Virus record (IMG/VR): IMGVR_UViG_3300046009_009315
Span: 20,643 to 84,642 of that record
DNA length: 64,000 bases
Direction: 5' to 3' (one strand)
Source of the DNA: a virus
The notes under the pieces were generated by a model that was not told where the DNA came from, ran no database searches, and saw only the letters and a list, made by a program, of their open reading frames with translations. The first letter of the stretch is position 1. Each line of letters begins with the position of its first letter. The position numbers and the translations under genes were made by a program. Shown piece after piece: positions 7,041 to 13,880 of the stretch.

Positions 7041-7676
7041 TTAATGCTTTTTGTAGTTAATTGCAAACTCATTCTTATGCCAGCATGCACGGCACGAACC
7101 GCACTTGTTTCCTTGTTTCGATGAAGGGCAATTAAATTCTCCCTTGTTGCTCGCACCGCTAACACAAAGGCCAAGGCGTTCTGCTAACCCAACCGGTGCG
7201 GGGCCATTCATCATAAGAGCAGAGAGACGGATGGTAAGATTAAAAGGAACTTCACCGCCCTTGGCTATATACTCTGAAACGAAAGAGTATTCACGAGTAG
7301 GCAACCAAAAAGAAATATGCGGAAGATTCTTTGCAACTTTGACAATCTTTTCGAGATGCCAAATACCTTGCAAATCTCCCGAATCGTGCCAACGGAAGTG
7401 AGGGTTGTTTGCTTTACCAATAAGGTAAGTCATCGCATCCACCCAAAGATCGTGAGTAAGAGAAGCAAAACGCTTTTCCATCGCAGCTTGAACATTGGGG
7501 AAAACATAACGCCCTTTAAGAGCATAGCAGAAAGCACAAATGCTTCCCGCAACCTGACGCATTTTTTGCCCGATAATGCAACGCTTCGCTGGCGTTGAAT
7601 AAGCATAACCTGGCATCTTCGAGGGTTTAGATAGTGTGCCGACAATAGCTTCGGCTTGCTTTTTGTTTTTGAACAT
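7041..7676 (-). CDS. Gene product 88 (GP88) family protein
   Basis: 211 aa with the hallmark blocks of the phage GP88 family: MPGYAYSTPAKRC, CAFCYALKGRYVFPNVQAA, FRWHDSGDLQ, FWLPTREYS, FNLTIRLSA, and a C-terminal cysteine cluster CGSCRACW. The Cys clusters suggest a bound metal or iron-sulfur centre. Family function is unknown. Leaderless promoter directly upstream. Confidence 0.88.
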   Translation of the reverse strand: MFKNKKQAEAIVGTLSKPSKMPGYAYSTPAKRCIIGQKMRQVAGSICAFCYALKGRYVFPNVQAAMEKRFASLTHDLWVDAMTYLIGKANNPHFRWHDSGDLQGIWHLEKIVKVAKNLPHISFWLPTREYSFVSEYIAKGGEVPFNLTIRLSALMMNGPAPVGLAERLGLCVSGASNKGEFNCPSSKQGNKCGSCRACWHKNEFAINYKKH

Positions 7677-7682
7677 AAAATT

Positions 7683-7710
7683 ACTTTATCAGTTTTTTTT
7701 CTTGTGACAA
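7683..7710 (-). promoter_or_regulatory. Early leaderless promoter for GP88
   Basis: TTGTCA, 16 nt, TAAAGT, 6 nt, ATG. Confidence 0.75.
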
Positions 7711-7725
7711 GTTTTTTTTGCAGTT

Positions 7726-7800
7726 AAATCTCGTTGAGTATCAATGACTTACAACCGTAAGGGCCCCGCTTGCCTAAGTTGTTGAGACTTAAGCAGTTAC
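7726..7800 (+). repeat. Bipartite palindromic repeat, unit 6
   Basis: Copy A 7726-7752 and copy B 7773-7800; spacer holds GGGCCCC. Copy B supplies the last three codons and stop of the ArdC gene. Confidence 0.82.
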
Positions 7801-8628
7801 AGTTTCTTCTTCTGGAATCTCTTCGGTTTCTTTTTTACCAAGGAAAGCGTCAAATCTTTTTTGAGCTTTGCTCGAAGCCGAAATAATAAAGTTCATATCT
7901 TTTTTCAAAACTTGGAGCCAACTCGAAAGATAGCTCGCAGAATTGTTGAAACATTTTTCAGAATCAATCCCACAAAAGTTAAGACAAAGACTCGCAAAAA
8001 TCTCTGCGGTCAATTCCTCTTTGCTATAATTCTCTGAACCAAATCCATTTTTGATATCATCATTGGTTGCCTTGTGCATAGCGTGACCAATTTCGTGAAA
8101 CGCTGTGGAATAATACTCCTCAACGCTGTTGAAGTTTTCTTTCTCGGGCAGATCAATCTTATGTTCCTGCGGGTAATAGCAGGCACGGCTTCCACCATAC
8201 TTGATCTTGATAATGCACTTGTTTATCAACTTCTCTGCTTCTTCTACTGGAGAAAATTCCAGCTTCTTAACTTCGGGCTGTTTCCACTTTAGCCCCTCGA
8301 CATCGCTCAAACCAAAGACTCTGTAATAACGCATCATCGGAAAGCTTTTGGTTTCATTGTCTTTCTCAGACTTCAATAGTTTGTAATAAACTACCATATG
8401 CGACTTTGCCCCAGTTTTGATCTTTCCGCCAAGTTCTTTAATCTGATTAAAGGTAAAGAAAAAATCATCCGATGAAACCATCCGAAGCAAAAACTGATTG
8501 ATGCCCCGATAATTCTTTTTGGAAACGCCGTTGCAAAGATCAAAAACTTTCCAAGGTTTCTGCCAAGGGCAAACGCCTTTGTTGAGGGCTTCAATGAATT
8601 TTTCTGTGATGATTTCGTTAACTTTCAT
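7789..8628 (-). CDS. ardC: ArdC-like antirestriction protein with zincin metallopeptidase domain
   Basis: 279 aa. N-terminal ArdC/DUF1738 ssDNA-binding-like part (NEIITEKFIEALNKGVCPW, then NYRGINQFLL), then a zinc metallopeptidase part with FHEIGHA (HExxH) near residue 178 and a downstream EEL/E that can serve as third ligand. The family protects incoming DNA against restriction on plasmids and phages. C-terminal acidic tail. Leaderless promoter upstream; the 3' end lies inside repeat unit 6, consistent with a cassette-like insertion. Confidence 0.9.
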   Translation of the reverse strand: MKVNEIITEKFIEALNKGVCPWQKPWKVFDLCNGVSKKNYRGINQFLLRMVSSDDFFFTFNQIKELGGKIKTGAKSHMVVYYKLLKSEKDNETKSFPMMRYYRVFGLSDVEGLKWKQPEVKKLEFSPVEEAEKLINKCIIKIKYGGSRACYYPQEHKIDLPEKENFNSVEEYYSTAFHEIGHAMHKATNDDIKNGFGSENYSKEELTAEIFASLCLNFCGIDSEKCFNNSASYLSSWLQVLKKDMNFIISASSKAQKRFDAFLGKKETEEIPEEETVTA

Positions 8629-8634
8629 AGTTTA

Positions 8635-8662
8635 AATATATCAGAAATTATCTTTTTGTCTA
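8635..8662 (-). promoter_or_regulatory. Early leaderless promoter for ardC
   Basis: TAGACA, 16 nt, TATATT, 6 nt, ATG. Confidence 0.7.
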
Positions 8663-8668
8663 CAAAAG

Positions 8669-8742
8669 AATCTCATTGAATATCAACGATTTAGAACCGC
8701 AGGGACCCCGCTTCTGTAAGTGCTTGATACTAAAAGACTTAG
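8669..8742 (+). repeat. Bipartite palindromic repeat, unit 7
   Basis: Copy A ends at about 8693 and copy B is 8716-8742, touching the 3' end of tRNA-Glu; spacer GCAGGGACCCCGC. Confidence 0.8.
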
Positions 8743-8811
8743 GGCTAAACGGATTCGAACCGATACACCCTCATTGAAAGCGAGGAGTCCTAACCATTAG
8801 ACGATAGCCCC
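8740..8811 (-). tRNA. tRNA-Glu (UUC)
   Basis: Acceptor GGGGCTA/TAGCCCT, anticodon loop CTTTCAA (anticodon TTC), T-loop TTCGAAT. No encoded CCA. The T stem has one T-T mismatch. The variable region is short. Confidence 0.9.
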
Positions 8812-8895
8812 AATATGTAGTATTATTATATTAAGTATTTAGCTATTTAGCAATTATTATTTGCTATTTTGTGTAATCTAATTTAGAATTTAGAT

Positions 8896-9078
8896 ATGAA
8901 CTCAAAAGTCAGCGGTCTATTAGAATCATCTGCATTATATAAACAATTCCTCAAAGAACGAGAAGAGATATTAAAACATAAATGGCTTGAAAGTGAGAAA
9001 GCTGGACACGATGTTGGTTTTGAATGGGCTCTATTAGATTGGAACTTCAATCACAGAAACGGCTGGCGTAATAAATAA
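8896..9078 (+). CDS. Hypothetical protein (60 aa)
   Basis: Pattern EREEILKHKWLESEKAGHDV then GFEWALLDW, a short conserved bacterial/phage motif that I have seen in small proteins but cannot name with certainty. Single gene; a TGTAAT box lies 20-30 nt upstream. The same frame stays open after the TAA for a long way, probably by chance. Confidence 0.78.
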   Translation: MNSKVSGLLESSALYKQFLKEREEILKHKWLESEKAGHDVGFEWALLDWNFNHRNGWRNK

Positions 9079-9248
9079 TTCTTCCGCTCTCTCTGCTCTA
9101 GAATCAAAGAGAATATATTCCCACCTTTAATTGCCTCAGACTCTGGGCATTGGGGCTTCAAGGGCTCTTATGGAGGAAGTCATCCTCACTCCTTGCGGAA
9201 AGAACTTCCACTATCCTATAATAAATTACTATTTTGTCAAATAAAAAA

Positions 9249-9270
9249 GGCGAGGATTTTACTCCTCGCC
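9249..9270 (-). terminator. Terminator of the 9295 gene
   Basis: GGCGAGG and CCTCGCC form a 7-bp G+C stem, followed on the minus strand by TTTTTTAT. Confidence 0.8.
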
Positions 9271-9294
9271 CTTTCTATAAGTATCTCTCTGTTG

Positions 9295-9561
9295 TTAAAC
9301 TGGCGAGAGACCTCCAGCGATCCGATCATAACGGAACTGACGCACGCCAGAATCCATACGACCAGAGAAGCAAAAGCTCGTAAAGAGTTTGTTGCCAGCC
9401 TTACTCGTCCTAAAAGAACTAGGCTTGCTGATGATGTAGGTGAAAACCTGTTCACCGCCGTAGGGTTTGTATTCGATTAGATACCTCTGTCCCAAAATAA
9501 ATAGGACAAGATACTTGATGTAGGTGACTGCATATACGATTGCATTTTTGATTTTGTTCAT
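9295..9561 (-). CDS. Hypothetical protein (88 aa)
   Basis: Short hydrophobic N-terminal region (YAVTYIKYLVLFILGQ), then a soluble part. Start fixed by a leaderless promoter; a good terminator follows the stop. Not recognised. Confidence 0.75.
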   Translation of the reverse strand: MNKIKNAIVYAVTYIKYLVLFILGQRYLIEYKPYGGEQVFTYIISKPSSFRTSKAGNKLFTSFCFSGRMDSGVRQFRYDRIAGGLSPV

Positions 9562-9567
9562 AAGATA

Positions 9568-9595
9568 ATCATACCATAACTTCGTTTTACTGCAA
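9568..9595 (-). promoter_or_regulatory. Early leaderless promoter for 9561
   Basis: TTGCAG, 16 nt, TATGAT, 6 nt, ATG. Confidence 0.78.
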
Positions 9596-9601
9596 GAAAA
9601 A

Positions 9602-9675
9602 TATCTCGTTGACTATCAACGACTTACGCGGCGAGAGTCCCCGCCGATGTAACTACTTGATAATCAAAGGCTTAC
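9602..9675 (+). repeat. Bipartite palindromic repeat, unit 8
   Basis: Copy A 9602-9627 (GTTGACTATCAACGACTTAC) and copy B 9649-9675; spacer GGCGAGAGTCCCCGCC. Confidence 0.85.
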
Positions 9676-9685
9676 AAAAGTTAAA

Positions 9686-9847
9686 TTATTCTTCTGATTC
9701 TTTCCAATTGGGATGCGCTTTAGCCCACTTAACGAAAACAACTTCCAACTCTGCCAAATATTTTTCTATTTGAGCAATGAGTTTAGGATCTTCGTCTTTG
9801 AGAACTCTTTTCTCTAATATCTTGCTGATTCTATTCTCGGGCTTCAT
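9686..9847 (-). CDS. Hypothetical small helical protein (53 aa)
   Basis: Charged, alpha-helical, ending WAKAHPNWKESEE. Upstream TTGAAA, 17 nt, TAAAAT and 7 nt to the ATG. Not recognised. Confidence 0.65.
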   Translation of the reverse strand: MKPENRISKILEKRVLKDEDPKLIAQIEKYLAELEVVFVKWAKAHPNWKESEE

Positions 9848-10074
9848 ATATACTATTTTACAGTAGCATGTAGATTATTTCAATATTTTATTTATGCTAT
9901 GATAATTATTGGGAAAAGTTATTTTAGATGTGTAATTATAATTTTCGAAAGCTCTATCAATACTCCCCACGATATACTCCCACAAATCATAACAAGAAAA
10001 ATCCACCAAAAATTTCTTTCAAACCATCTCACATAGAAACTTTACATAAGAAAAAATCTTTTGGGAAAAATTCT

Positions 10075-10148
10075 CGCTTTCAGCAGGGATCGAACCTGCA
10101 ACCTACGGATTAGAAATCCGTTGCTCTATCCAATTGAGCTATGAAAGC
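10075..10148 (-). tRNA. tRNA-Arg (UCU)
   Basis: Acceptor GCTTTCA/TGAAAGC, anticodon loop TTTCTAA (TCT), T-loop TTCGATC. Discriminator G. No encoded CCA. Confidence 0.93.
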
Positions 10149-10150
10149 GA

Positions 10151-10226
10151 TGGTCGCCTAGGTCAGACTCGAACTGACACTATAACGATTTTAAGTCGTT
10201 TGCCTCTGCCATTGGGCTACTAGGCG
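10151..10226 (-). tRNA. tRNA-Leu (UAA) with a short variable loop
   Basis: Acceptor CGCCTAG/CTAGGCG, discriminator A, encoded CCA, anticodon stem AACGA/TCGTT with loop CTTAAAA (TAA). The variable loop has only about 5 nt, whereas bacterial tRNA-Leu normally has a long variable arm. Confidence 0.88.
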
Positions 10227-10233
10227 GATTGTT

Positions 10234-10629
10234 TTAGCTGTCAGTATCTAACTTTTCAGCCGAAACTTCTCCAAGCGTATAAGTTGGTTCGATCTGTGCG
10301 GTGCGAACAAAATTCTCAACAGGAATCTTGCTGATTGTATTCCGCACACGATTCATAACAACTTCTTTCATTCCACCTTTACGATTGCGGAATTTCAAAC
10401 CAAACTTATCTGTCATACCATTCATAACATACTTAAACATCACTCGCTCCAACTTCTCAAAGGTAATCCAGAAATAAGCAAAGTCATCTGCCATCCATTG
10501 AAGCTCGCCGTTTGTTCCACCCCAATTATAGACACGATTATGGAACTGCTCGATTTTATCCTTGGAACCTTTAATTCCAATAACCCAATGAGCGCCGAGG
10601 TTTTGTTTATATAATTTGATTTGTCTCAT
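10234..10629 (-). CDS. Hypothetical protein of the three-member paralogous family (131 aa)
   Basis: Third family member: QFHNRVYNWGGTNGELQWM and FAYFWITFEKL match the 3257 and 5739 proteins. Encoded on the opposite strand to the other two. AAGGAG precedes the ATG, and the upstream gene overlaps it by 23 nt, so it is the second gene of its unit. Confidence 0.78.
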   Translation of the reverse strand: MRQIKLYKQNLGAHWVIGIKGSKDKIEQFHNRVYNWGGTNGELQWMADDFAYFWITFEKLERVMFKYVMNGMTDKFGLKFRNRKGGMKEVVMNRVRNTISKIPVENFVRTAQIEPTYTLGEVSAEKLDTDS

Positions 10630-10786
10630 TTTTTCTGATTCTCCTTTTGTTTTCTGCTCTTGCTTTGAAGTATGCCTTAATATCTTCTTCTGTCAATTCT
10701 GTATGTTTTGCATAGCCATTAAGCATCCAATGATAAGTGGGTGCGACAAGGTGGCTATCCTTAATAATGTCATAAGTTTGTTTCAT
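10607..10786 (-). CDS. Hypothetical protein (59 aa)
   Basis: Leaderless promoter (TTGACA, 16 nt, TAAACT, 7 nt). Ends inside the 10629 gene and carries its ribosome-binding site. Contains HTELTEEDIKAYFKARAENK, probably helical. Not recognised. Confidence 0.7.
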   Translation of the reverse strand: MKQTYDIIKDSHLVAPTYHWMLNGYAKHTELTEEDIKAYFKARAENKRRIRKNETNQII

Positions 10787-10793
10787 TGTTTTT

Positions 10794-10821
10794 AGTTTAA
10801 CAGGTTTTGCTTTTTTGTCAA
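10794..10821 (-). promoter_or_regulatory. Early leaderless promoter for 10786
   Basis: TTGACA, 16 nt, TAAACT, 7 nt, ATG. Confidence 0.75.
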
Positions 10822-10840
10822 GGGTTTTCTTAAACTTTTT

Positions 10841-10913
10841 TGGATCGTGTAGGACTCGAACCTACAACCTATTGGTTAAAAGCCAACTGCTCTACCAATT
10901 GAGCTAACGATCC
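10841..10913 (-). tRNA. tRNA-Lys (UUU)
   Basis: Acceptor GGATCGT/ACGATCC, anticodon loop CTTTTAA (TTT), T-loop TTCGAGT, discriminator A. No encoded CCA. Confidence 0.94.
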
Positions 10914-10921
10914 GAAAGTCT

Positions 10922-10994
10922 TGGGCCTGATAGGATTCGAACCTATAACCAAAGGATTATGAGTCCTCTGCTCTAACCGTTGAGCTACAAGCCC
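10922..10994 (-). tRNA. tRNA with CAU anticodon (Met or Ile2)
   Basis: Acceptor GGGCTTG/CAGGCCC, anticodon loop CTCATAA (CAT), T-loop TTCGAAT. The acceptor pairing and the TTGGT variable region do not separate elongator tRNA-Met from lysidine-modified tRNA-Ile2. Not an initiator by its G-C first pair. Confidence 0.9.
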
Positions 10995-11000
10995 AATAAA

Positions 11001-11228
11001 TTAAGCCGCTGAAATCTCCGTTGGAAATTCACTAGGCTCTGGAACGAGCTTGAAGGCCACATTAAAAGCCTTGCTGATCCTGTAAAGATCCTGCAAGCTG
11101 TATGTGTTCTGTTTGGTTGCTTCACGGATTCGAGCATCCATAATGTAAGCCCTACGCTCACCAAAGATCATCTTGGTATAGTAAGGAGTCCACTTAGGAG
11201 CTTCCCAGTTTGAGGTTTTGTTTGTCAT
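11001..11228 (-). CDS. Hypothetical protein (75 aa)
   Basis: I start it at the second in-frame ATG (MTNKTSNWEAP) because a leaderless promoter ends 6 nt upstream and covers the first. The C-terminal part (EATKQNTYSLQDLYRISKAF) resembles a short helix-turn-helix, but this is weak. Confidence 0.7.
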   Translation of the reverse strand: MTNKTSNWEAPKWTPYYTKMIFGERRAYIMDARIREATKQNTYSLQDLYRISKAFNVAFKLVPEPSEFPTEISAA

Positions 11229-11234
11229 AGGTTT

Positions 11235-11262
11235 AATATACAATAGTTTGATAAATAGTCAA
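11235..11262 (-). promoter_or_regulatory. Early leaderless promoter for 11228
   Basis: TTGACT, 16 nt, TATATT, 6 nt, ATG. Confidence 0.8.
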
Positions 11263-11271
11263 CAAAAATAA

Positions 11272-11294
11272 TTGGTTGAATATCAACGATTTAC
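11272..11294 (+). repeat. Single palindromic repeat, unit 9
   Basis: GGTTGAATATCAACGATTTAC, one copy only, just before the tRNA at 11307. Confidence 0.65.
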
Positions 11295-11306
11295 ATATAA
11301 TAAGAT

Positions 11307-11400
11307 TGGTACGAGGGGCAGGATTCGAACCTGCATTTTGCCCAAATCTAGAGCGACCACATTATAAGTGTGGGGTCTTAACCAGTTAGACGACCCTCGC
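11307..11400 (-). tRNA. tRNA with UAU anticodon and a long variable arm
   Basis: Acceptor GCGAGGG/CCCTCGT (one G-U), D stem GTCT/AGAC, anticodon stem CCACA/TGTGG with loop CTTATAA (TAT, Ile codon AUA), 22-nt variable region that can form GCTC/GGGC, T-loop TTCGAAT, discriminator A, encoded CCA. A long arm is normal for Leu, Ser and Tyr tRNAs, not for Ile, so the true charging identity is open. Confidence 0.82.
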
Positions 11401-11436
11401 ATCACCTAGCCCGTAGCTAGTGTCAGCCTCCGATCT

Positions 11437-11607
11437 TTAGGCTTTCTTTTCCGAGCCAATCTTTTTGATTACGACCTTCGTGCCATCAGGCCATGCACGA
11501 ATAACCTTCCGCCAAAATTCAGCTTCTGCTTCAGCTTCCTTTAGGTCAGAGTGCATATCCTCGCTAACACGAATACCATCACGCAGAACGATATATCTTA
11601 AATTCAT
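11437..11607 (-). CDS. Hypothetical protein (56 aa)
   Basis: Overlaps the stop of 11604 (ATGA), with GGAGG upstream. Small alpha/beta protein, VIRAWPDGTKVVIKKIG at the C-terminus. Not recognised. Confidence 0.72.
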   Translation of the reverse strand: MNLRYIVLRDGIRVSEDMHSDLKEAEAEAEFWRKVIRAWPDGTKVVIKKIGSEKKA

Positions 11608-11834
11608 TCTTCTACCTCCACGGCGATTTCATTATCAAATAGTGAGCCACCATCAACCTTGTCGCAGATAACGATGTCATTACTGCCATCATCACCAGCA
11701 TACACGGCACGAAGTTTCTTTACTTGACTATACTCTTTTTTAGTCCATTGACTCTCTGGAACGCCGAGGACTTGCAGAGCCTCAACTCTCTCTGGAGGGA
11801 TCGCCTCTCCACTTACTGCACAATGATAGGTCAT
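11604..11834 (-). CDS. Hypothetical protein (76 aa)
   Basis: The longest frame begins further upstream, but I start at MTYHCAVSG because a leaderless promoter (TTGACA, 16 nt, TACAAT, 7 nt) sits just before it. The N-terminus YHCAVSGEAIPPERVEAL looks like a small zinc-ribbon-like treble clef with few cysteines. Function unknown. Confidence 0.75.
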   Translation of the reverse strand: MTYHCAVSGEAIPPERVEALQVLGVPESQWTKKEYSQVKKLRAVYAGDDGSNDIVICDKVDGGSLFDNEIAVEVEE

Positions 11835-11841
11835 AGTTGTG

Positions 11842-11869
11842 ATTGTAATATGTTTTTTTATTCTGTCAA
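11842..11869 (-). promoter_or_regulatory. Early leaderless promoter for 11834
   Basis: TTGACA, 16 nt, TACAAT, 7 nt, ATG. It overlaps the 3' end of the upstream gene. Confidence 0.78.
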
Positions 11870-12225
11870 GCGATTTTGCGAGGACGACCACGACCACGCT
11901 TTTCACCGCTAGGCAGAATTGATGTTGCATTATAGTTTGTTAGTTTCTCCTGCAATTCACCGAAACGCTTGTTGGCATCTTCGATGCTAGTGCAAGTGAA
12001 AGCCCAATCGCCCCATTGACTATCGCTAGGATACATTTCAGCGGGAGGCATCTTTACGCCAGCGATCTCATAACCATTGTGACGCTTGATTGCGATAACT
12101 TCATAATGATAGTTTTCACATTCGGGGTCATCGAGTTGTTTTTTGTAGATAGCGATGTCGCCATCACGCTTTACCTGCTGAAGTTTGAATCCTTTAGAAG
12201 TAAAAGATTCTTCAAGAATTTTCAA
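11866..12225 (-). CDS. Hypothetical protein with C-terminal AT-hook-like motif (119 aa)
   Basis: I propose a TTG start at 12225 (LKILEESF), coupled to the end of the upstream gene, with GGGA upstream; the longer reading frame overlaps that gene completely. The C-terminus GEKRGRGRPRKIA contains the AT-hook core RGRPRK, which binds the minor groove of AT-rich DNA. The rest is not recognised. Confidence 0.68.
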   Translation of the reverse strand: MKILEESFTSKGFKLQQVKRDGDIAIYKKQLDDPECENYHYEVIAIKRHNGYEIAGVKMPPAEMYPSDSQWGDWAFTCTSIEDANKRFGELQEKLTNYNATSILPSGEKRGRGRPRKIA

Positions 12226-12367
12226 TTTTAGTTCCCGCTGGAAGCCAGTTTTTAGGGTCAAGGTTTTCCCCAATATAACCAACTTGGGTTTCGGTTTTAG
12301 TTTTAGGGTCAGTAGCGTAAATAGCATAGCCACCTTCAGCCAGCTTCTTTACTTTAGTGATGTTCAT
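12212..12367 (-). CDS. Hypothetical protein (51 aa)
   Basis: Leaderless promoter directly upstream. Small beta-rich protein with GYAIYATDPKTKTETQVGYI. Overlaps the next gene by 14 nt. Confidence 0.7.
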   Translation of the reverse strand: MNITKVKKLAEGGYAIYATDPKTKTETQVGYIGENLDPKNWLPAGTKIENS

Positions 12368-12373
12368 ATGATA

Positions 12374-12401
12374 ATTATAGTATACTTTTAGATTAATTCA
12401 A
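12374..12401 (-). promoter_or_regulatory. Early leaderless promoter for 12367
   Basis: TTGAAT, 16 nt, TATAAT, 6 nt, ATG. Confidence 0.8.
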
Positions 12402-12731
12402 GACAAAAATTTCACGACCAATAACGCCAGCCCATTTAGCTTTATATACAGGACGCTTGGTGTCAGCATAAACAAAACTATGATACTTATAGGGATTATA
12501 GGTTACTTGCCGCTCTCCATGAATAGGCCAACCTTCGTCTGGTGTGCCACACACAAAAGCGTGGACATTCTTACGCTTTTCTTTTAAGACTCGGTTTCTG
12601 CCAGCTTGACTCACACGAAACTCAACATCTTTCAAAAAGAACTCTGAGCTATGTTGGAGGACTTTGCCTTTAAGCATAATACTCAAACAATGTTTATGTA
12701 AGTTATAATAGACTTTGTGTTTTGCTTTCAC
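12393..12731 (-). CDS. Conserved hypothetical protein (112 aa)
   Basis: GTG start placed by a leaderless promoter. The N-terminal YYNLHKHCLSI, then FRVSQAGRNRVLKEKRKNV and HAFVCG, is a widespread phage hypothetical pattern I recognise without a function. Basic protein. Confidence 0.82.
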   Translation of the reverse strand: MKAKHKVYYNLHKHCLSIMLKGKVLQHSSEFFLKDVEFRVSQAGRNRVLKEKRKNVHAFVCGTPDEGWPIHGERQVTYNPYKYHSFVYADTKRPVYKAKWAGVIGREIFVLN

Positions 12732-12738
12732 TCCCTTA

Positions 12739-12766
12739 ACTATAAGATAAATTCTATAAATGTCAA
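12739..12766 (-). promoter_or_regulatory. Early leaderless promoter for 12731
   Basis: TTGACA, 16 nt, TATAGT, 7 nt, GTG. Confidence 0.78.
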
Positions 12767-12770
12767 GGTT

Positions 12771-12846
12771 TATAAGTGCTTGATAGTCAACGACTTACAA
12801 CGGCGGGGTCCCGCGCACCGTAAATCCTTGATAGTCAACAACTTAC
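12771..12846 (+). repeat. Bipartite palindromic repeat, unit 10
   Basis: Copy A 12771-12798 and copy B 12820-12846; spacer CGGCGGGGTCCCGCGC. Confidence 0.88.
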
Positions 12847-12872
12847 AACTCATCGAATTTAGACAAAAAGAA

Positions 12873-12891
12873 GCGGGGGATTTACCCCCGC
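12873..12891 (-). terminator. Terminator of the DUF932 gene
   Basis: GCGGGGG/CCCCCGC, 7-bp stem, 5-nt loop, followed on the minus strand by TTCTTTTT. Confidence 0.8.
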
Positions 12892-12915
12892 CTCGGTTAA
12901 GGTTTTGGTTTTAGT

Positions 12916-13773
12916 TTAGGCGACCAGTTTCAAGAGGTCTTCGTCACGGGTCTTGCCGCTGAAGACTTTGAGCAGGTCACGGTTGACACGCTCGCTGTAC
13001 TCGTAGCGCTCTTGCGAGACATTGCGAGTCAGGAACTGAGTTGCCGCATTATAAAGGTTATACAGATTGCGATCCGTATCCTCCTCATAAGCGGGATTGC
13101 GCCAAACAGCCTCGATCCCCTCACGCACCTTGCCGGAGATAATGTCTTTCTCTTCCAGCTTGGTGAGCAGGTTCAAGCCCTGTTCGTTAGTGAGAGCCTT
13201 CTGCGCCAGTTTATTGAAAACTTGCGCCGAAGATTCTACGCTGTCACAAGCATGAGCCAATGCATCACCAACGAAGTCGAGATTGACAGCAAGCGTGTGG
13301 CGCTTCGTCATGCTGAACTCCTTGGTAAGCGAGGTCATACCGTTCTCGCAGATGAGACGAAGGAAGCCGAGAGACAACGAAACACGAGTTGAGCGGTCAT
13401 AACTGTTGTTAACGACCAGCCGCAACCCAAGAATGTCACCCTTGGCTCGCTTGCCCACGGGCTTCAATTCCGTTTTGAAATCGGTGAAGTCGTAGGAAGC
13501 GTAGAAACGAGCGCCGTCACGCACGACGAACTTCTTCGAGGTAAAATTCGAGAGTTTGTCATGATTGGCGAGGTTGGTTTCCACCATCTCGATGAGGTCT
13601 GCATTTTTCACCACACCATACTGCTCGGTGCAAACTCCGAGTGTAATGGGTTCGGCGGTGTCACGGCGCACCATGCCGAAGTATCCTGTCCTCTTGCCGT
13701 CAGTTGTGAGGAGTGGCTCTTGGTGTACATCGAAATCGTATACACTTTGAGCGGGTTTGGTTTGTCTTGCCAT
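12916..13773 (-). CDS. DUF932 family protein
   Basis: 285 aa matching the phage/plasmid DUF932 family: GVCTEQYGVVKNADLIEMVE, FTSKKFVVRDGARFYASYDF, LRLVVNNSYDRSTRVSL, GFLRLICENGM. The family occurs on plasmids and phages; function unknown, sometimes near recombination or anti-defence genes. This is the most G+C-rich gene of the window, unlike its AT-rich surroundings, which suggests recent acquisition. Leaderless promoter, strong terminator. Confidence 0.9.
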   Translation of the reverse strand: MARQTKPAQSVYDFDVHQEPLLTTDGKRTGYFGMVRRDTAEPITLGVCTEQYGVVKNADLIEMVETNLANHDKLSNFTSKKFVVRDGARFYASYDFTDFKTELKPVGKRAKGDILGLRLVVNNSYDRSTRVSLSLGFLRLICENGMTSLTKEFSMTKRHTLAVNLDFVGDALAHACDSVESSAQVFNKLAQKALTNEQGLNLLTKLEEKDIISGKVREGIEAVWRNPAYEEDTDRNLYNLYNAATQFLTRNVSQERYEYSERVNRDLLKVFSGKTRDEDLLKLVA

Positions 13774-13779
13774 AAAATA

Positions 13780-13807
13780 ATCATACCATACTTTTAACTT
13801 GTGACAA
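13780..13807 (-). promoter_or_regulatory. Early leaderless promoter for DUF932
   Basis: TTGTCA, 16 nt, TATGAT, 6 nt, ATG. Confidence 0.78.
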
Positions 13808-13880
13808 GAACTTTTTTCATCTCATAAGATACTGCTAGCCAGCGGGTTGCCTATCCTGTTAAAAATAAATACTATCATAC

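Noticed and set aside
9079-9480. Read-through of the TAA of the 8896 gene into a long open frame
   Set aside because: The frame is open but most of it is antisense to the 9295 gene with its own promoter and terminator; chance is the simpler explanation.
9928-10113. Plus-strand ORF of 61 codons
   Set aside because: It runs into tRNA-Arg and has no ribosome-binding site.
13012-13797. Plus-strand ORFs of 60-126 codons
   Set aside because: All are antisense shadows of the DUF932 gene.
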